Part shown: positions 33,849 to 41,337 of the stretch, one piece after another
How positions within the stretch are numbered: the first letter of the stretch is position 1
Layout: every line of letters begins with the position of its first letter
Assembly (NCBI GenBank): GCA_903960515.1
Contig: CAJCBL010000112.1
Span: 1-44,461, forward strand
Length of the DNA stretch: 44,461 bases
Origin: an uncultured Verrucomicrobiota bacterium
GTDB lineage: Bacteria; Verrucomicrobiota; Verrucomicrobiia; Opitutales; Opitutaceae
Direction: 5' to 3'
The notes under the pieces: generated by a model
Seen by the model: only the letters and a program-made list of their open reading frames with translations
The model's database searches: none
Told to the model about the DNA's origin: nothing
Program-made: the position numbers and the translations under genes

Positions 33849-34778
33849 ATGGCAAACCGCACCAATGCGGCCTATAACGGCCGCCTCACCAACTACGCCT
33901 TCGGGCTCTCCCAGGACTTGTCCAGCGCGCTGGCCGAGTTCATCGCCCCCACCATCGTCGTGCCGGCCACCATCGGCCAATACAAGAAGTACGACGACAA
34001 GAGCGCCTTCCAGGTCTACGACACATCGCGCGCCGTGGGCGGGCCGGCCACTCGCCTCAAGTTCGAGTCCTCGGACCCGTTCTACAACTGCAAGCCCCAG
34101 GCGCTGGAGTGCCCGGTGGACGACTCCGAGCGCGATGCCGCCGGCGATTCCGGGGTGGCCCAGCAGGCCCTCGACGAGAGCAAGGTGCAGACCCTGCTTT
34201 CCGGCGCCACCGTATCGCATGAGGACAAGGTGATTGCAGCGATCAAGGCGGCCGTCTCCGCCGTGGGCGCGGTGGGCGTGTGGTCGAATGCGGCCAACAA
34301 CGACCCGATCTCTGAGATCGATGCGCAGATCAAGGCCATCGCCCTTGCCTCGGGCCGCATGCCCAACCGCATCGTCTTCGGCCTGGGCGCGTGGTCGTAT
34401 TTCCGCTCGCACTCGAAGGTGCTGGCCCGCTTCCCCAATGCCGCGCTGGTGGGTGTAACCGAGCAGCAGGCCACCGGCATCCTGCTCAATCCCTCCATGG
34501 ACATCCGCATCGGCGTGCTCTCCAAGGACACCAAGTTCGGAGTCGCTGCGAGCAAGACCAACGTGGTGGGCGACGAGGTGTTCATCTTCTACGCGCAGTC
34601 CAACCCCACGATTTACGACCCCACGTTCGCCAAGACCTTCACCGGCAAGCGTGGCGGTGTCACGGCTGTGCGCACCTACCGCGACGAGCAGGCGCGCAGT
34701 GACATCCATGCGATGGACTGGAGCGAAGACATCCAGGTGGTTTCCACCACGCTGGTGCGCCGCATTACCATCACCTGA
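33849..34778 (+). CDS. Major capsid protein (Mu gpT position)
   Basis: A 309-residue protein, the first after the decoration gene and followed by a strong terminator. It has an N-terminal arm (YAFGLSQDLSSALAEFIAP), a spine helix (SHEDKVIAAIKAAVSAV), an RIVFGLGAWSYFRSH core and a C-terminal strand set (GDEVFIFYAQSNPTIYDPTF, then RSDIHAMDWSEDIQVV). These fit an HK97-fold capsid subunit of the short type without a large insertion. It shares little visible identity with Mu T, so the assignment leans on length, place and architecture. Confidence 0.82.
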   Translation: MANRTNAAYNGRLTNYAFGLSQDLSSALAEFIAPTIVVPATIGQYKKYDDKSAFQVYDTSRAVGGPATRLKFESSDPFYNCKPQALECPVDDSERDAAGDSGVAQQALDESKVQTLLSGATVSHEDKVIAAIKAAVSAVGAVGVWSNAANNDPISEIDAQIKAIALASGRMPNRIVFGLGAWSYFRSHSKVLARFPNAALVGVTEQQATGILLNPSMDIRIGVLSKDTKFGVAASKTNVVGDEVFIFYAQSNPTIYDPTFAKTFTGKRGGVTAVRTYRDEQARSDIHAMDWSEDIQVVSTTLVRRITIT

Positions 34779-34853
34779 GCCCTTGCGCCATCATACGCCC
34801 ACGTCGGTGGGTGCTGCCGGGGCGCAGTAAGCCGGCAGACCGTGTTGCGCCGC

Positions 34854-34890
34854 GCCCGGCGGCGTCCTCCGACGACCGGGCATCATTTTT
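34854..34890 (+). terminator. Intrinsic terminator after the major capsid gene
   Basis: The outer stem is GCCCGG/CCGGGC and the inner stem CGTC/GACG with a CTCC loop, followed by ATCATTTTT. It should reduce read-through into the minor genes and so raise capsid output relative to them. Confidence 0.7.
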
Positions 34891-34952
34891 CCCGCAGGCA
34901 AAAAGCGACCCGGGGCGGGGCGAAGCGCCGCTCCCCCTTCCTTTCCCTCAAT

Positions 34953-34980
34953 AATCCGCACTCCGAAGTCCTCACTCCGC
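34953..34980 (+). repeat. Heptanucleotide array before a start codon
   Basis: Units AATCCGC, ACTCCGA, AGTCCTC and ACTCCGC, one A, then the ATG at 34982. Confidence 0.8.
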
Positions 34981-34981
34981 A

Positions 34982-35326
34982 ATGACCACGATCATTCAGG
35001 GCGAAAATCGCCTGCTCACCCGCCAGCTCGTGTTGGCCGACGGCACCACTCCGCTCGCTGTGGCCTCGCTTGCCGCCGTGACAGTAGCACTTGAGCAGAA
35101 GGGCGTGGTGCTGGCCTCCTACACTTTGGGCACCGACTCGCAACTGCGCGCCGGGTCCGATGCCTCCACTCTCATACTGGAGCTGGTCACCGCCTTCACC
35201 GCCACCAACAAGGGCGCCATCCGCGAGCGCTGGACGCTTACCCGAGCCAACGCCGAGTTCTTGGCCGAGCCCACCCACCAGCAAATCGACCGCATCGTGC
35301 TCGACGATATTTCGCTCACCACATGA
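34982..35326 (+). CDS. Hypothetical virion-module protein
   Basis: A 114-residue protein that is mostly beta-strand (RLLTRQLVLADGTTPLAVAS; SYTLGTDSQLRAGSDAST; IRERWTLTRANAEF). The pattern suggests an immunoglobulin-like or BppU-type baseplate/receptor-binding accessory domain, but that is uncertain. It heads a coupled run of four genes (overlap, overlap, 3 bp, overlap) that includes the collagen-like protein, so they probably act together on the virion surface. Confidence 0.55.
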   Translation: MTTIIQGENRLLTRQLVLADGTTPLAVASLAAVTVALEQKGVVLASYTLGTDSQLRAGSDASTLILELVTAFTATNKGAIRERWTLTRANAEFLAEPTHQQIDRIVLDDISLTT

Positions 35327-35508
35327 CGCTGCTCGCCTCCCCCTCTCTGCCGCTCCTGCGCCGCCTTATGCTTGGCGCTGCTGCCCTGTGCCGCCTTACC
35401 GCGCCAGCCGCCCCGGCCCCCATCACCCTGATCAGCGCCTTCCCCGATATCGGGGTGCTGCCGGAAAATACATGGGAAGCGGCCGCGTGGGAAACGCTTA
35501 CCTGGTAA
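35323..35508 (+). CDS. Small hypothetical protein of the surface-protein group
   Basis: A 61-residue protein with its ATG overlapping the preceding TGA. It has a hydrophobic, signal-like N-terminal half (LMLGAAALCRLTAPAAPAP), then PDIGVLPENTWEAAAWETLTW. The three closely spaced Trp and Thr/Glu-rich end recall a linker or tip peptide. It ends 3 bp before the collagen-like gene. The coupled position supports expression; the role is unknown. Confidence 0.5.
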   Translation: MTLLASPSLPLLRRLMLGAAALCRLTAPAAPAPITLISAFPDIGVLPENTWEAAAWETLTW

Positions 35509-35511
35509 ACC

Positions 35512-36633
35512 ATGGCCACCATCCAAACAGTACAGCCCGGCGCCGCCGCCCCCGGCCGCCTGGTGATCAACGCGAATTTCGAGGCGATCAACCAGGAGCT
35601 GGCCACCCTCTCCGGCACTCCGGGCCCGGCCGGGCCCGCTGGCCCACAAGGGCCCGCTGGCGCCTCCGGTCTGACAGGTCCGGCCGGTCCGACCGGTCCC
35701 GCCGGGGCTGATTCGACCGTGGCTGGCCCGACAGGTCCTACTGGCCCACAGGGGCCGCAGGGGACTACTGGAGCCACTGGCCCGCAAGGGCCGAGCGGGG
35801 CCGATTCCAATGTAGCCGGCCCGACCGGTCCTACCGGCCCTACTGGTCCGACCGGCCCCGCCGGGGCAGACGGGACCTCTCTGGCTAACGCCTCCACCCT
35901 AGCCAAAATCACCGAAGCCGCTGGCGCACCGCTGTGGGATGGCTCCGCATGGCCAGGCGGGGGAGGAGGTAGTGCCCCCACTCGGGCCGCATTTGTCGCA
36001 ATCGAGAGCGATTTCATGTTCACCACAATCCCGGGGTTTACTCAGGCCGCTTCGGCCTCCGGGTCCAGCGCCTCATGGTACGCTGGGGCTAGCCATCCGG
36101 GTATCGCCACGCTGAAGTGCTCGTCGCTCGCAAATTCAGGCTACCAATACTCAGCCGGCGGAAACTCCATCATCATCGGCGGCGGCGAAAAGATGACGCT
36201 GGTGTTCCAGCATTTACAGGTTCGGGCCACGGCCTTTGCCCGCTACGGATTCCAGAACTCGGCCGCGATCCAGACCGCCCCGGCCACCGGGATCTATTTC
36301 GACATCACCGGAAACGGGACTGCGATCACCCTAACCGGCCGCTGCCGCAACAGCGGAACGGAAACCGCTACCGCGACATCCTGCACCCTCACCGCCGGCA
36401 CGTGGTACACCGGAACTATTGAGGTGGCCTCAGGGGTCACGGGAGCGACCTTCACGATCTACTCCGAAGCCGGCGCTCAGCTCTGGCGGGAAATAGTCAC
36501 GACCAATCTGCCGGGCGGGGCCACGCAAACCAGTTTCCAACTGGCGGCCGGCGATACCTCCACGGCTGGAGGAATCGACATCGCTTACCTCGATTACTTC
36601 CGACTCGAAATCGCCCGCACACTCACCCGATGA
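35512..36633 (+). CDS. Collagen-like virion surface protein
   Basis: A 373-residue protein. Residues about 37-120 are Gly-X-Y triplets ([23 protein letters not shown]) interrupted twice by ADSTVA/ADSNVA. A short coil and Gly-rich hinge follow, then a C-terminal beta-sandwich of about 220 residues ([40 protein letters not shown]; the [13 protein letters not shown] end) similar to lectin-like or LamG-type tips. The N-terminal 35 residues ([14 protein letters not shown]) are the usual phage attachment helix. It should trimerise as a fibre and bind surfaces. Its place among head genes suggests a capsid fibre rather than a tail fibre. Confidence 0.75.
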   Translation: MATIQTVQPGAAAPGRLVINANFEAINQELATLSGTPGPAGPAGPQGPAGASGLTGPAGPTGPAGADSTVAGPTGPTGPQGPQGTTGATGPQGPSGADSNVAGPTGPTGPTGPTGPAGADGTSLANASTLAKITEAAGAPLWDGSAWPGGGGGSAPTRAAFVAIESDFMFTTIPGFTQAASASGSSASWYAGASHPGIATLKCSSLANSGYQYSAGGNSIIIGGGEKMTLVFQHLQVRATAFARYGFQNSAAIQTAPATGIYFDITGNGTAITLTGRCRNSGTETATATSCTLTAGTWYTGTIEVASGVTGATFTIYSEAGAQLWREIVTTNLPGGATQTSFQLAAGDTSTAGGIDIAYLDYFRLEIARTLTR

Positions 36634-37073
36634 ACTGCGAAAACTGCGCCCATCTCCATACCGCTGCATGGGATCCCGGAATCCCCCGCCGCTGCTACCG
36701 CCACGGCTCCGGCATCTGGAGCGATGCCACCTCAGAGCGCACCGGAGGCCTGTCGATCCAGTGCGGCCCGGAGGCCCTCTACCTCCAAGAGGGAGCCCCC
36801 TCTGAAGATCCAGCCCCAGCACCCACCATCCCCGAGGCCGTCACTCCTCGGCAAATCCGGCTGGCCCTGATCGGCATCGGGGTGTTTCCCGAGGCGATCA
36901 CGTCCGCTCTGGGCTCCATACCCGATCAGGTTCCCCGCGCCAAGGCGCTGGCCGAGTGGGAATTTGCTACCGAGGTCGCCCGTGCGCACCCGCTCATCGG
37001 CATGCTCGGCGCCGCCCTCGGCCAATCTCCCGCCCAGATCGACGCGCTCTTCATCGCAGCCGCAGGGCTTTGA
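36630..37073 (+). CDS. Phage accessory protein with a Cys/His N-terminal knuckle
   Basis: A 147-residue protein with its ATG overlapping the collagen-like gene's stop. Residues 1-24 contain CENCAHLH and a later CYRH, a possible zinc knuckle. Residues about 70-147 carry the small phage domain [18 protein letters not shown] to [20 protein letters not shown] and [10 protein letters not shown], which I know from ends of tail-fibre or XkdW-type proteins. It may help assemble the collagen-like fibre encoded just upstream. Confidence 0.55.
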   Translation: MNCENCAHLHTAAWDPGIPRRCYRHGSGIWSDATSERTGGLSIQCGPEALYLQEGAPSEDPAPAPTIPEAVTPRQIRLALIGIGVFPEAITSALGSIPDQVPRAKALAEWEFATEVARAHPLIGMLGAALGQSPAQIDALFIAAAGL

Positions 37074-37082
37074 TTTCCTCCC

Positions 37083-37117
37083 ATTCCGCAATCCGCAATC
37101 GGCACTCCGCATTTCCG
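37083..37117 (+). repeat. Heptanucleotide array before a start codon
   Basis: Units ATTCCGC, AATCCGC, AATCGGC, ACTCCGC and ATTTCCG, then CTC and the ATG at 37121. Confidence 0.85.
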
Positions 37118-37120
37118 CTC

Positions 37121-37573
37121 ATGGCTTGGCTCCTCCTCACCTCCGACCACATCGCCACCGCCCTCACCGGCCCCGAGTTGGCCGCAGCACAGTCGGCCGC
37201 GCTGGCCAGCGGCCAGAGCGCCCCGCTGGACGACATCCTCGCGCAGGTCTCGCGCTACGTACGCGCACGTATCGCGGCCTGCTCGCGCAACGCCCTGGGC
37301 GAGGGCGACACCATCCCCGACGAGCTGCTTTCCGCCGCCATCGACATCGCTGTGTACCGCCTGGCCAAGCGCCTGCCCGGCAAGGTGCTGGCCCGCCAGG
37401 AGCGCATCGATGCCGCGGCCGCCGCCGAGTCGCTGCTGCAGGACGTAGCGGCCTGCAAGCTCTCGCTGGCCCAGCCGCTCACCGCGACCACCGAGGTGGT
37501 GAGCGCCCCGGCCTCGCCCACGTTCTCCGGCCGCACCCGCCGCTTCACCCGCAGCACTCAAGACGGGGCGTAA
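37121..37573 (+). CDS. Mu gp36-like protein (DUF1320)
   Basis: A 150-residue protein. DUF1320 features are LLLTSDHIATALTGPELAAAQ, then a middle helix (PLDDILAQVSRYVRARIAAC) and a long Ala/Arg-rich helix (LARQERIDAAAAAESLLQDV) leading to a short beta tail. Members lie at the head-tail connector in Mu-like phages, so it is probably an adaptor protein. Arrays lie both before and after it. Confidence 0.8.
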   Translation: MAWLLLTSDHIATALTGPELAAAQSAALASGQSAPLDDILAQVSRYVRARIAACSRNALGEGDTIPDELLSAAIDIAVYRLAKRLPGKVLARQERIDAAAAAESLLQDVAACKLSLAQPLTATTEVVSAPASPTFSGRTRRFTRSTQDGA

Positions 37574-37580
37574 CGGCCCC

Positions 37581-37615
37581 AATCCGCACTCCGCAATCCG
37601 CCCTTCGCATTCCCG
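37581..37615 (+). repeat. Heptanucleotide array before a GTG start
   Basis: Units AATCCGC, ACTCCGC, AATCCGC, CCTTCGC and ATTCCCG, then CC and the GTG at 37618. Confidence 0.85.
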
Positions 37616-37617
37616 CC

Positions 37618-38829
37618 GTGCCCGCCTCCTCAACCATCTCGCCCTTCACAGCCGCCGTGCAGCGCCTGGCCGGCCGCACTCCGGTGGCCTCGGCCCTGGA
37701 CTCCGCCCAATGGCAGGAGCTCGCGATCGGCCTGCGCGAGCGGGCCTTCTTTTCGGCCGGGGTGGAGAATATCCGCACTCTGGCCTCCATGCAGGCCAAG
37801 CTCGATGAGGCGCTCAGCCTAGCCGGTGGGCCCGACCAGGCCTTCATCGACCGCTCCAACTTCGTGGCTCAGTTGCGCAACGAGCTCGGCGCCCCCGAGG
37901 GCGATTCCGGCTCGCTTACCGATCTCTCCAGCACCCGCCGGCTCGGGCTTATCTACGATTTCCAGAAGGAAAGCGCCACCGAGTACGGCCGCTGGCAGGC
38001 CGCGCAGGACCCCGATCTGCTGGGCGCCTTCCCGTGCCAGGAGCTGGTGCGCATGGAGTCCCGCGAAGCCCCCCGCGACTGGCAGGCCCGCTGGGCCGAT
38101 GCCGGCGGCAGCAGCTACTCGGGGCGCATGATCGCCCGCAAAGACGATCCTGTATGGAGCGCGATTTCTCGCTTTGGCACTCCATACCCGCCCTTTGACT
38201 TTGGCAGCGGCATGGGCGTGGCCGATGTGGAGCGTGCCGAGGCCATCGCCCTGGGCGTGATCCCGGCCGACGCCGTGGTGCAGCCCCAGAGTGAGGACTT
38301 CAACGCCACCCTTGAGGCCAGCCTGCCCGAGGCCAAGCCCGAGGTGCTTGAAGGTTTCAAGCAGCTCTTCGGCGACCAGGTCGACGTTGACCGGGCCGGG
38401 AAGATCACCTGGCAGGGAAGCCGCATCGCCAAGCTCTACGATGCCGCGCTTTCGGATCCCTCGGCCAAGTGGTCGCTGGATCTGGGCGGTGCCACCCCGG
38501 CCGCGCAGATGGCGGCGAAAGCCGCTGGAGCAGACCTTGCCGACTCTCGGCTCATGCTTGATGCCGACCACGTGCGCCATATCGAGAACCGCCATGGAGC
38601 GGAGGGCGAGACACAGGCAGACCAGCGCCCGGTCACCCGCCTGGATCTGCAACTGGTGCCCCATGTGTGGCGCGAGCCCGATTCGGTTGTTGTGGGCAAA
38701 CAACCCGGTTCTCTGGTGTTCACAAAGAACCTCCTCGGCAGGTCTATGATGGTCACATGGCAACGTGAGTCCAATGGGACCGTCCGGGTAAACACACTAT
38801 TTGTGAAAAAAGAAGGGGGCCAGCCGTGA
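37618..38829 (+). CDS. MuF-type head protein with C-terminal PBECR nuclease-like domain
   Basis: A 403-residue protein starting with GTG at 37618. Residues about 40-215 match the Mu F/SPP1 gp7 head-morphogenesis domain (LRERAFFSAGVENIRTLASM; SATEYGRWQAAQD; the ISRFGTPYPPFDFGSGMGV end). From residue 312 comes a separate module: HIENRHG, then LQLVPHVWREPDSVVVGKQP, LVFTKNL and RVNTLFVKK. This is the pattern of the phage Barnase/EndoU/ColicinE5-D/RelE-like (PBECR) nucleases that tail many MuF proteins and are thought to be injected. His318, His321 and His326 are candidate catalytic positions. The TGA overlaps a 34-residue gene. Confidence 0.82.
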   Translation: MPASSTISPFTAAVQRLAGRTPVASALDSAQWQELAIGLRERAFFSAGVENIRTLASMQAKLDEALSLAGGPDQAFIDRSNFVAQLRNELGAPEGDSGSLTDLSSTRRLGLIYDFQKESATEYGRWQAAQDPDLLGAFPCQELVRMESREAPRDWQARWADAGGSSYSGRMIARKDDPVWSAISRFGTPYPPFDFGSGMGVADVERAEAIALGVIPADAVVQPQSEDFNATLEASLPEAKPEVLEGFKQLFGDQVDVDRAGKITWQGSRIAKLYDAALSDPSAKWSLDLGGATPAAQMAAKAAGADLADSRLMLDADHVRHIENRHGAEGETQADQRPVTRLDLQLVPHVWREPDSVVVGKQPGSLVFTKNLLGRSMMVTWQRESNGTVRVNTLFVKKEGGQP

Positions 38830-38930
38830 GGCCAGCCCCCATCCATGCCGCCGGGTGCCCGATGTTGTTACACCCCGAGCTGTACGCCCAAGACGCCTTC
38901 CGGCGCGCAGCGGAGACCGTACACAAATGA
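38826..38930 (+). CDS. Coupled 34-residue microprotein between MuF-nuclease and gpG
   Basis: A GTG start at 38826 overlaps the MuF stop (GTGA), with an AAGGGGG ribosome site before it. Its TGA (38928-38930) overlaps the ATG of the gpG gene (ATGA). It reads MRPAPIHAAGCPM, then LLHPELYAQDAFRRAAETVHK. The second half is a plausible amphipathic helix. Exact coupling on both sides argues that it is translated. Its place directly after the nuclease domain makes a cognate inhibitor one possibility; a simple coupling peptide is another. Confidence 0.5.
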   Translation: MRPAPIHAAGCPMLLHPELYAQDAFRRAAETVHK

Positions 38931-39514
38931 GCGCAGAAATCAAGATCCTGCGCGATGAGGCGACTCCCGCCCTATCGTCCCTCCACGCCAGCCTGGCACC
39001 GGCCCGCCGTCGGGCGCTGTGCGGCGTGCTGGGCAAGAAGCTCGAAGGCGTGTACCGCGCCTGGTTTCGCAGCCGCGAAGCCGATTCGCCCAACAAGATG
39101 GGCTGGCCTCGCCAGCATTTCTGGTCGCGCATCGCCAAGGCCACCGCCTTCGATCCCTCGCAAACCACGGCCGAGCGCGCCGTCGTTGTCGTCTCCGATC
39201 CAGCTATCGGCATGAAAGTGACCGGTGGCACCATTCGCCCCAAACAGGCGAAGTTCCTCGCGATCCCGCTGCGCCCCGAGGCCTACGGGGTGCGCCCCTC
39301 CGCCCGCACCATCCCCGGCATCTTCTTTGTGCGCTCCAAGGGGGCCAACGGTGGATTTCTGGCCACCCACGAGGGCAAGGCCCTGCGCGTGTACTGGCGC
39401 CTGGTCGCGAAGGTCACCCAGCAGGCCGATCCTCGTGCGCTGCCTCCCCAAAGCCAAGTCGCCGCCGAGCTCCTGCGCACCGCCTCCTCTTTCGTCGCCC
39501 GGCAGCGCTCCTGA
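38927..39514 (+). CDS. Virion morphogenesis protein (Mu gpG-like)
   Basis: A 195-residue protein. The ATG at 38927 overlaps the microprotein stop. Family features are LRRALC-type helices at the start, KMGWPRQHFWSRIAKATAFD in the middle, and the phage_tail_S/virion-morphogenesis core (VVVVSDPAIGMKVTGGTIRPK, then KFLAIPLRPEAYG). In Mu-like phages gpG follows gpF and is needed for joining heads and tails. It is intact. Confidence 0.75.
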   Translation: MSAEIKILRDEATPALSSLHASLAPARRRALCGVLGKKLEGVYRAWFRSREADSPNKMGWPRQHFWSRIAKATAFDPSQTTAERAVVVVSDPAIGMKVTGGTIRPKQAKFLAIPLRPEAYGVRPSARTIPGIFFVRSKGANGGFLATHEGKALRVYWRLVAKVTQQADPRALPPQSQVAAELLRTASSFVARQRS

Positions 39515-39556
39515 CCCTCATTCCCTTACTCCTTCAGTCCCTCACTCCTTTTCCCC
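39515..39556 (+). repeat. Pyrimidine-rich heptad-like array
   Basis: Looser units CCTCATT, CCCTTAC, TCCTTCA, GTCCCTC and ACTCCTT fill the gap up to the GTG at 39557. The 7-base phase is less strict than in the TCCGC arrays. Confidence 0.5.
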
Positions 39557-40030
39557 GTGAATCCTTTCCTCCTTCTCGAAACCCGCTTGGCCGCACTGCT
39601 CGCCGCGCACCCGTATTTTGCGGGCGTGCCGGTGATCACCGAAGCCGGGCAAAACATCGAAGCCGCTATCGAGGCCGAGCTGGCCCGCGCGGGCTTTTGC
39701 GCCGTGATCACTCTGGGGCGTGGCGACTGCGGGGCCGAGCCCAGCGCCAACCGCGTATCGCTGGCCGACCGGCTGGAGTTCACCATAGCCCTCGCCCGCA
39801 ATAGCGCGCTGGACTCCGCCCATCATACCCTCGACGGCCTCTGGGCTGCCATCGCCGCCATCAACGGCCAGGGCGTGGACTCCGCGCGCGGCGCAGCCTC
39901 GGGGTATTTCCAGGTGGGCGCCCACGACTCCAGTGCCACCGCCGATGCCTCCTCTGGCATCTACGTGCAGCAGCTCACCGTGGTGGCCCGCATCCGCCTC
40001 AACCCCACCACCTACTCGCTGCCCGTGTAA
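39557..40030 (+). CDS. Tail terminator/gp37-like protein
   Basis: A 157-residue protein with a GTG start. It fits small tail-completion proteins of Mu-like phages: an N-terminal helix (LLLETRLAALLAAHPYFAG), strands FCAVITLGRGD and LEFTIALARNSAL, a helix with HHTLDGLWAAIAAINGQ, and a final strand (VQQLTVVARIRL). It would cap or length-gauge the tail between the connector and the tube. Confidence 0.65.
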   Translation: MNPFLLLETRLAALLAAHPYFAGVPVITEAGQNIEAAIEAELARAGFCAVITLGRGDCGAEPSANRVSLADRLEFTIALARNSALDSAHHTLDGLWAAIAAINGQGVDSARGAASGYFQVGAHDSSATADASSGIYVQQLTVVARIRLNPTTYSLPV

Positions 40031-40052
40031 CGTGTAAATTTCCCATCCGAAC

Positions 40053-40087
40053 AATCCGCACTCAACAATCCGCAATCCGCACTAATC
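40053..40087 (+). repeat. Heptanucleotide array before a start codon
   Basis: Units AATCCGC, ACTCAAC, AATCCGC, AATCCGC and ACTAATC, one C, then the ATG at 40089. Confidence 0.85.
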
Positions 40088-40088
40088 C

Positions 40089-40790
40089 ATGGCCCTCCCG
40101 TCATCTCCCTTCGTCTCGGCGAACTCCATTTTCGCCGGGCTTTCCATCATTCAGCTCAAGCTCTCCCCGGCCCTCTCCGGGGTGACTTCCGCCACCACCA
40201 TCGTAACCAAGGTGGCGCACGGCCTCACCGCCGGTCAGCAGGTGATCTATGTGTCGGGCACCGGCTTCACCGGCCTCACTGCCGCCACCGCCTACTACGT
40301 GCTCTACCTCACGGCCGACACGTTCTCGCTCTCCGCCACCAGCGGCGGCTCCGCCATCTCGGTGGGCACCTCCACGGTGGGCGTATTCCAGCCCGTGCTC
40401 ATCTTCGAGGCCGCCCAACTCGACGACGATCCCGAGCAGGAGGTGAAGAGCCTCGCCCGTCCGGACGCCAGGGGCGTGCTGCGCAACGTGCGCAATGTGC
40501 GCACCAAGGCCGCCGACAAGTACACCTTCGGCCTCGATGAGGTGAAGCGCCTGCTGGCCATCTTCTCGGGATCGCTCTCGGGCCGGGTGATCGGCACCTG
40601 CACGCTGTGGATTCCCGACCTCGACGATGCGAGCGGCAAGTGCGCCCTCAAGAGCGAGGCCGATTTCGCCTGCACTGTCACCCGCGACGGCAAGGTGACC
40701 TACGGCAATTCCGACTTCAGCAAGGCCACCATCAAGATCGAGAGCAACAAGCTGGGCGACCTCACCTGGACGCCCGACGCCACGGCCTAA
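40089..40790 (+). CDS. Major tail tube protein with an inserted repeat domain
   Basis: A 233-residue protein. The first 20 and last 110 residues look like a tail tube subunit (LIFEAAQLDDDPEQEVKSLA, then TFGLDEVKRLLAIFSGS and YGNSDFSKATIKIESNK). Residues about 30-95 are an inserted module, VAHGLTAGQQVIYVSGTGFT to ATAYYVLYLTADTFSLSATS, common in phage surface proteins and probably exposed on the tube. It is followed by a terminator-like hairpin, as expected for an abundant virion protein. Confidence 0.7.
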   Translation: MALPSSPFVSANSIFAGLSIIQLKLSPALSGVTSATTIVTKVAHGLTAGQQVIYVSGTGFTGLTAATAYYVLYLTADTFSLSATSGGSAISVGTSTVGVFQPVLIFEAAQLDDDPEQEVKSLARPDARGVLRNVRNVRTKAADKYTFGLDEVKRLLAIFSGSLSGRVIGTCTLWIPDLDDASGKCALKSEADFACTVTRDGKVTYGNSDFSKATIKIESNKLGDLTWTPDATA

Positions 40791-40810
40791 GCGGCTGCCT
40801 AAGGCCAAAC

Positions 40811-40848
40811 GAAGAAGGCGGAACGCAAAAGCGCCCCGCCTTCTTCTT
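40811..40848 (+). terminator. Terminator-like hairpin after the tail tube gene
   Basis: A perfect 11-bp stem GAAGAAGGCGG/CCGCCTTCTTC (40811-40821 and 40836-40846). A small inner CGC-AAAA-GCG stem tops the loop, and the 3' arm is T-rich. It mirrors the terminator after the capsid gene. Confidence 0.6.
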
Positions 40849-40851
40849 CCA

Positions 40852-40886
40852 CTACTCCCTACCCGCTACTCACCACTCGCTACTTC
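40852..40886 (+). repeat. Heptanucleotide array, CTACTCN type
   Basis: Units CTACTCC, CTACCCG, CTACTCA, CCACTCG and CTACTTC, then TTCC and the ATG at 40891. The unit differs from TCCGC but keeps the 7-base phase, so the phase rather than the sequence is conserved. Confidence 0.8.
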
Positions 40887-40890
40887 TTCC

Positions 40891-41337
40891 ATGTCCCAAA
40901 CACTCGATATTCTCCTCTCCGAGCCCGTCACCATCCGTGTGGGCGAACAGATCGTTTCCGTGCGCGAAATCTCCGGCCTGCAGCTCATGGCCTTCGCCGA
41001 AAAGCTCTCGGCCACCGCCACCGAGTTCTTCCGCGCTGGCACCGATGGTTCGGTGCGCCTGGATCTCTCCACTCTGCCCGCCTTGGTGCGCGGGGCCTCC
41101 AGCCTCTCGACCGAGTTGCTCACCTCCGCCACGGGCCTGCCGCCGGAGGAGCTGGGCAAGTTGCCCGCCCGTGCCCTGCTGATCATCCTCGACCAGGCCA
41201 TCGCGATCAACTTCAGCGAAGAGTTCATCGGCGCGGGAAAAGCCGTGGCCGCTCGCCTGCAAGGAATCGTGCCCGGTCTGGGGCAGGCGACATCGGCGGC
41301 CTCCTCGAACTCCTCAGGCACGACGGCCACAGCGTAA
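40891..41337 (+). CDS. Tail assembly chaperone, short form (lambda gpG analogue)
   Basis: A 148-residue protein: TIRVGEQIVSVREISGLQLM, a helical middle (STLPALVRGASSLSTELLT) and a low-complexity Ser/Ala/Thr end. It lies between the tube and the tape measure, where lambda has G. Codons 116 and 117 (GGA AAA) are part of a slippery heptamer that gives a second, longer product. The low-complexity C-terminal 30 residues are what remains if no shift occurs. Confidence 0.75.
   Translation: MSQTLDILLSEPVTIRVGEQIVSVREISGLQLMAFAEKLSATATEFFRAGTDGSVRLDLSTLPALVRGASSLSTELLTSATGLPPEELGKLPARALLIILDQAIAINFSEEFIGAGKAVAARLQGIVPGLGQATSAASSNSSGTTATA

Larger units (their letters stand above)
34779..34981. other. 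Gap after the capsid gene: hairpins and a heptad array
   Basis: There is no gene in these 203 bp. Two hairpins (34798-34811 with CCCAC/GTGGG; 34814-34838 with CTGCCGG/CCGGCAG) precede the terminator at 34854-34890. A pyrimidine-rich run and a four-unit array ending at the next start follow. Confidence 0.5.

Noticed and set aside
35620-35880. The Gly-Pro-Thr coding repeat as a non-coding satellite
   Set aside because: The repeat keeps the codon frame, has interruptions that also keep the frame, and is flanked by a phage attachment helix and a beta-sandwich, so it is coding.
22726-40890. The repeat arrays as CRISPR arrays
   Set aside because: Units are 7 bp, contiguous and without spacers of constant length. 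No cas gene is present.
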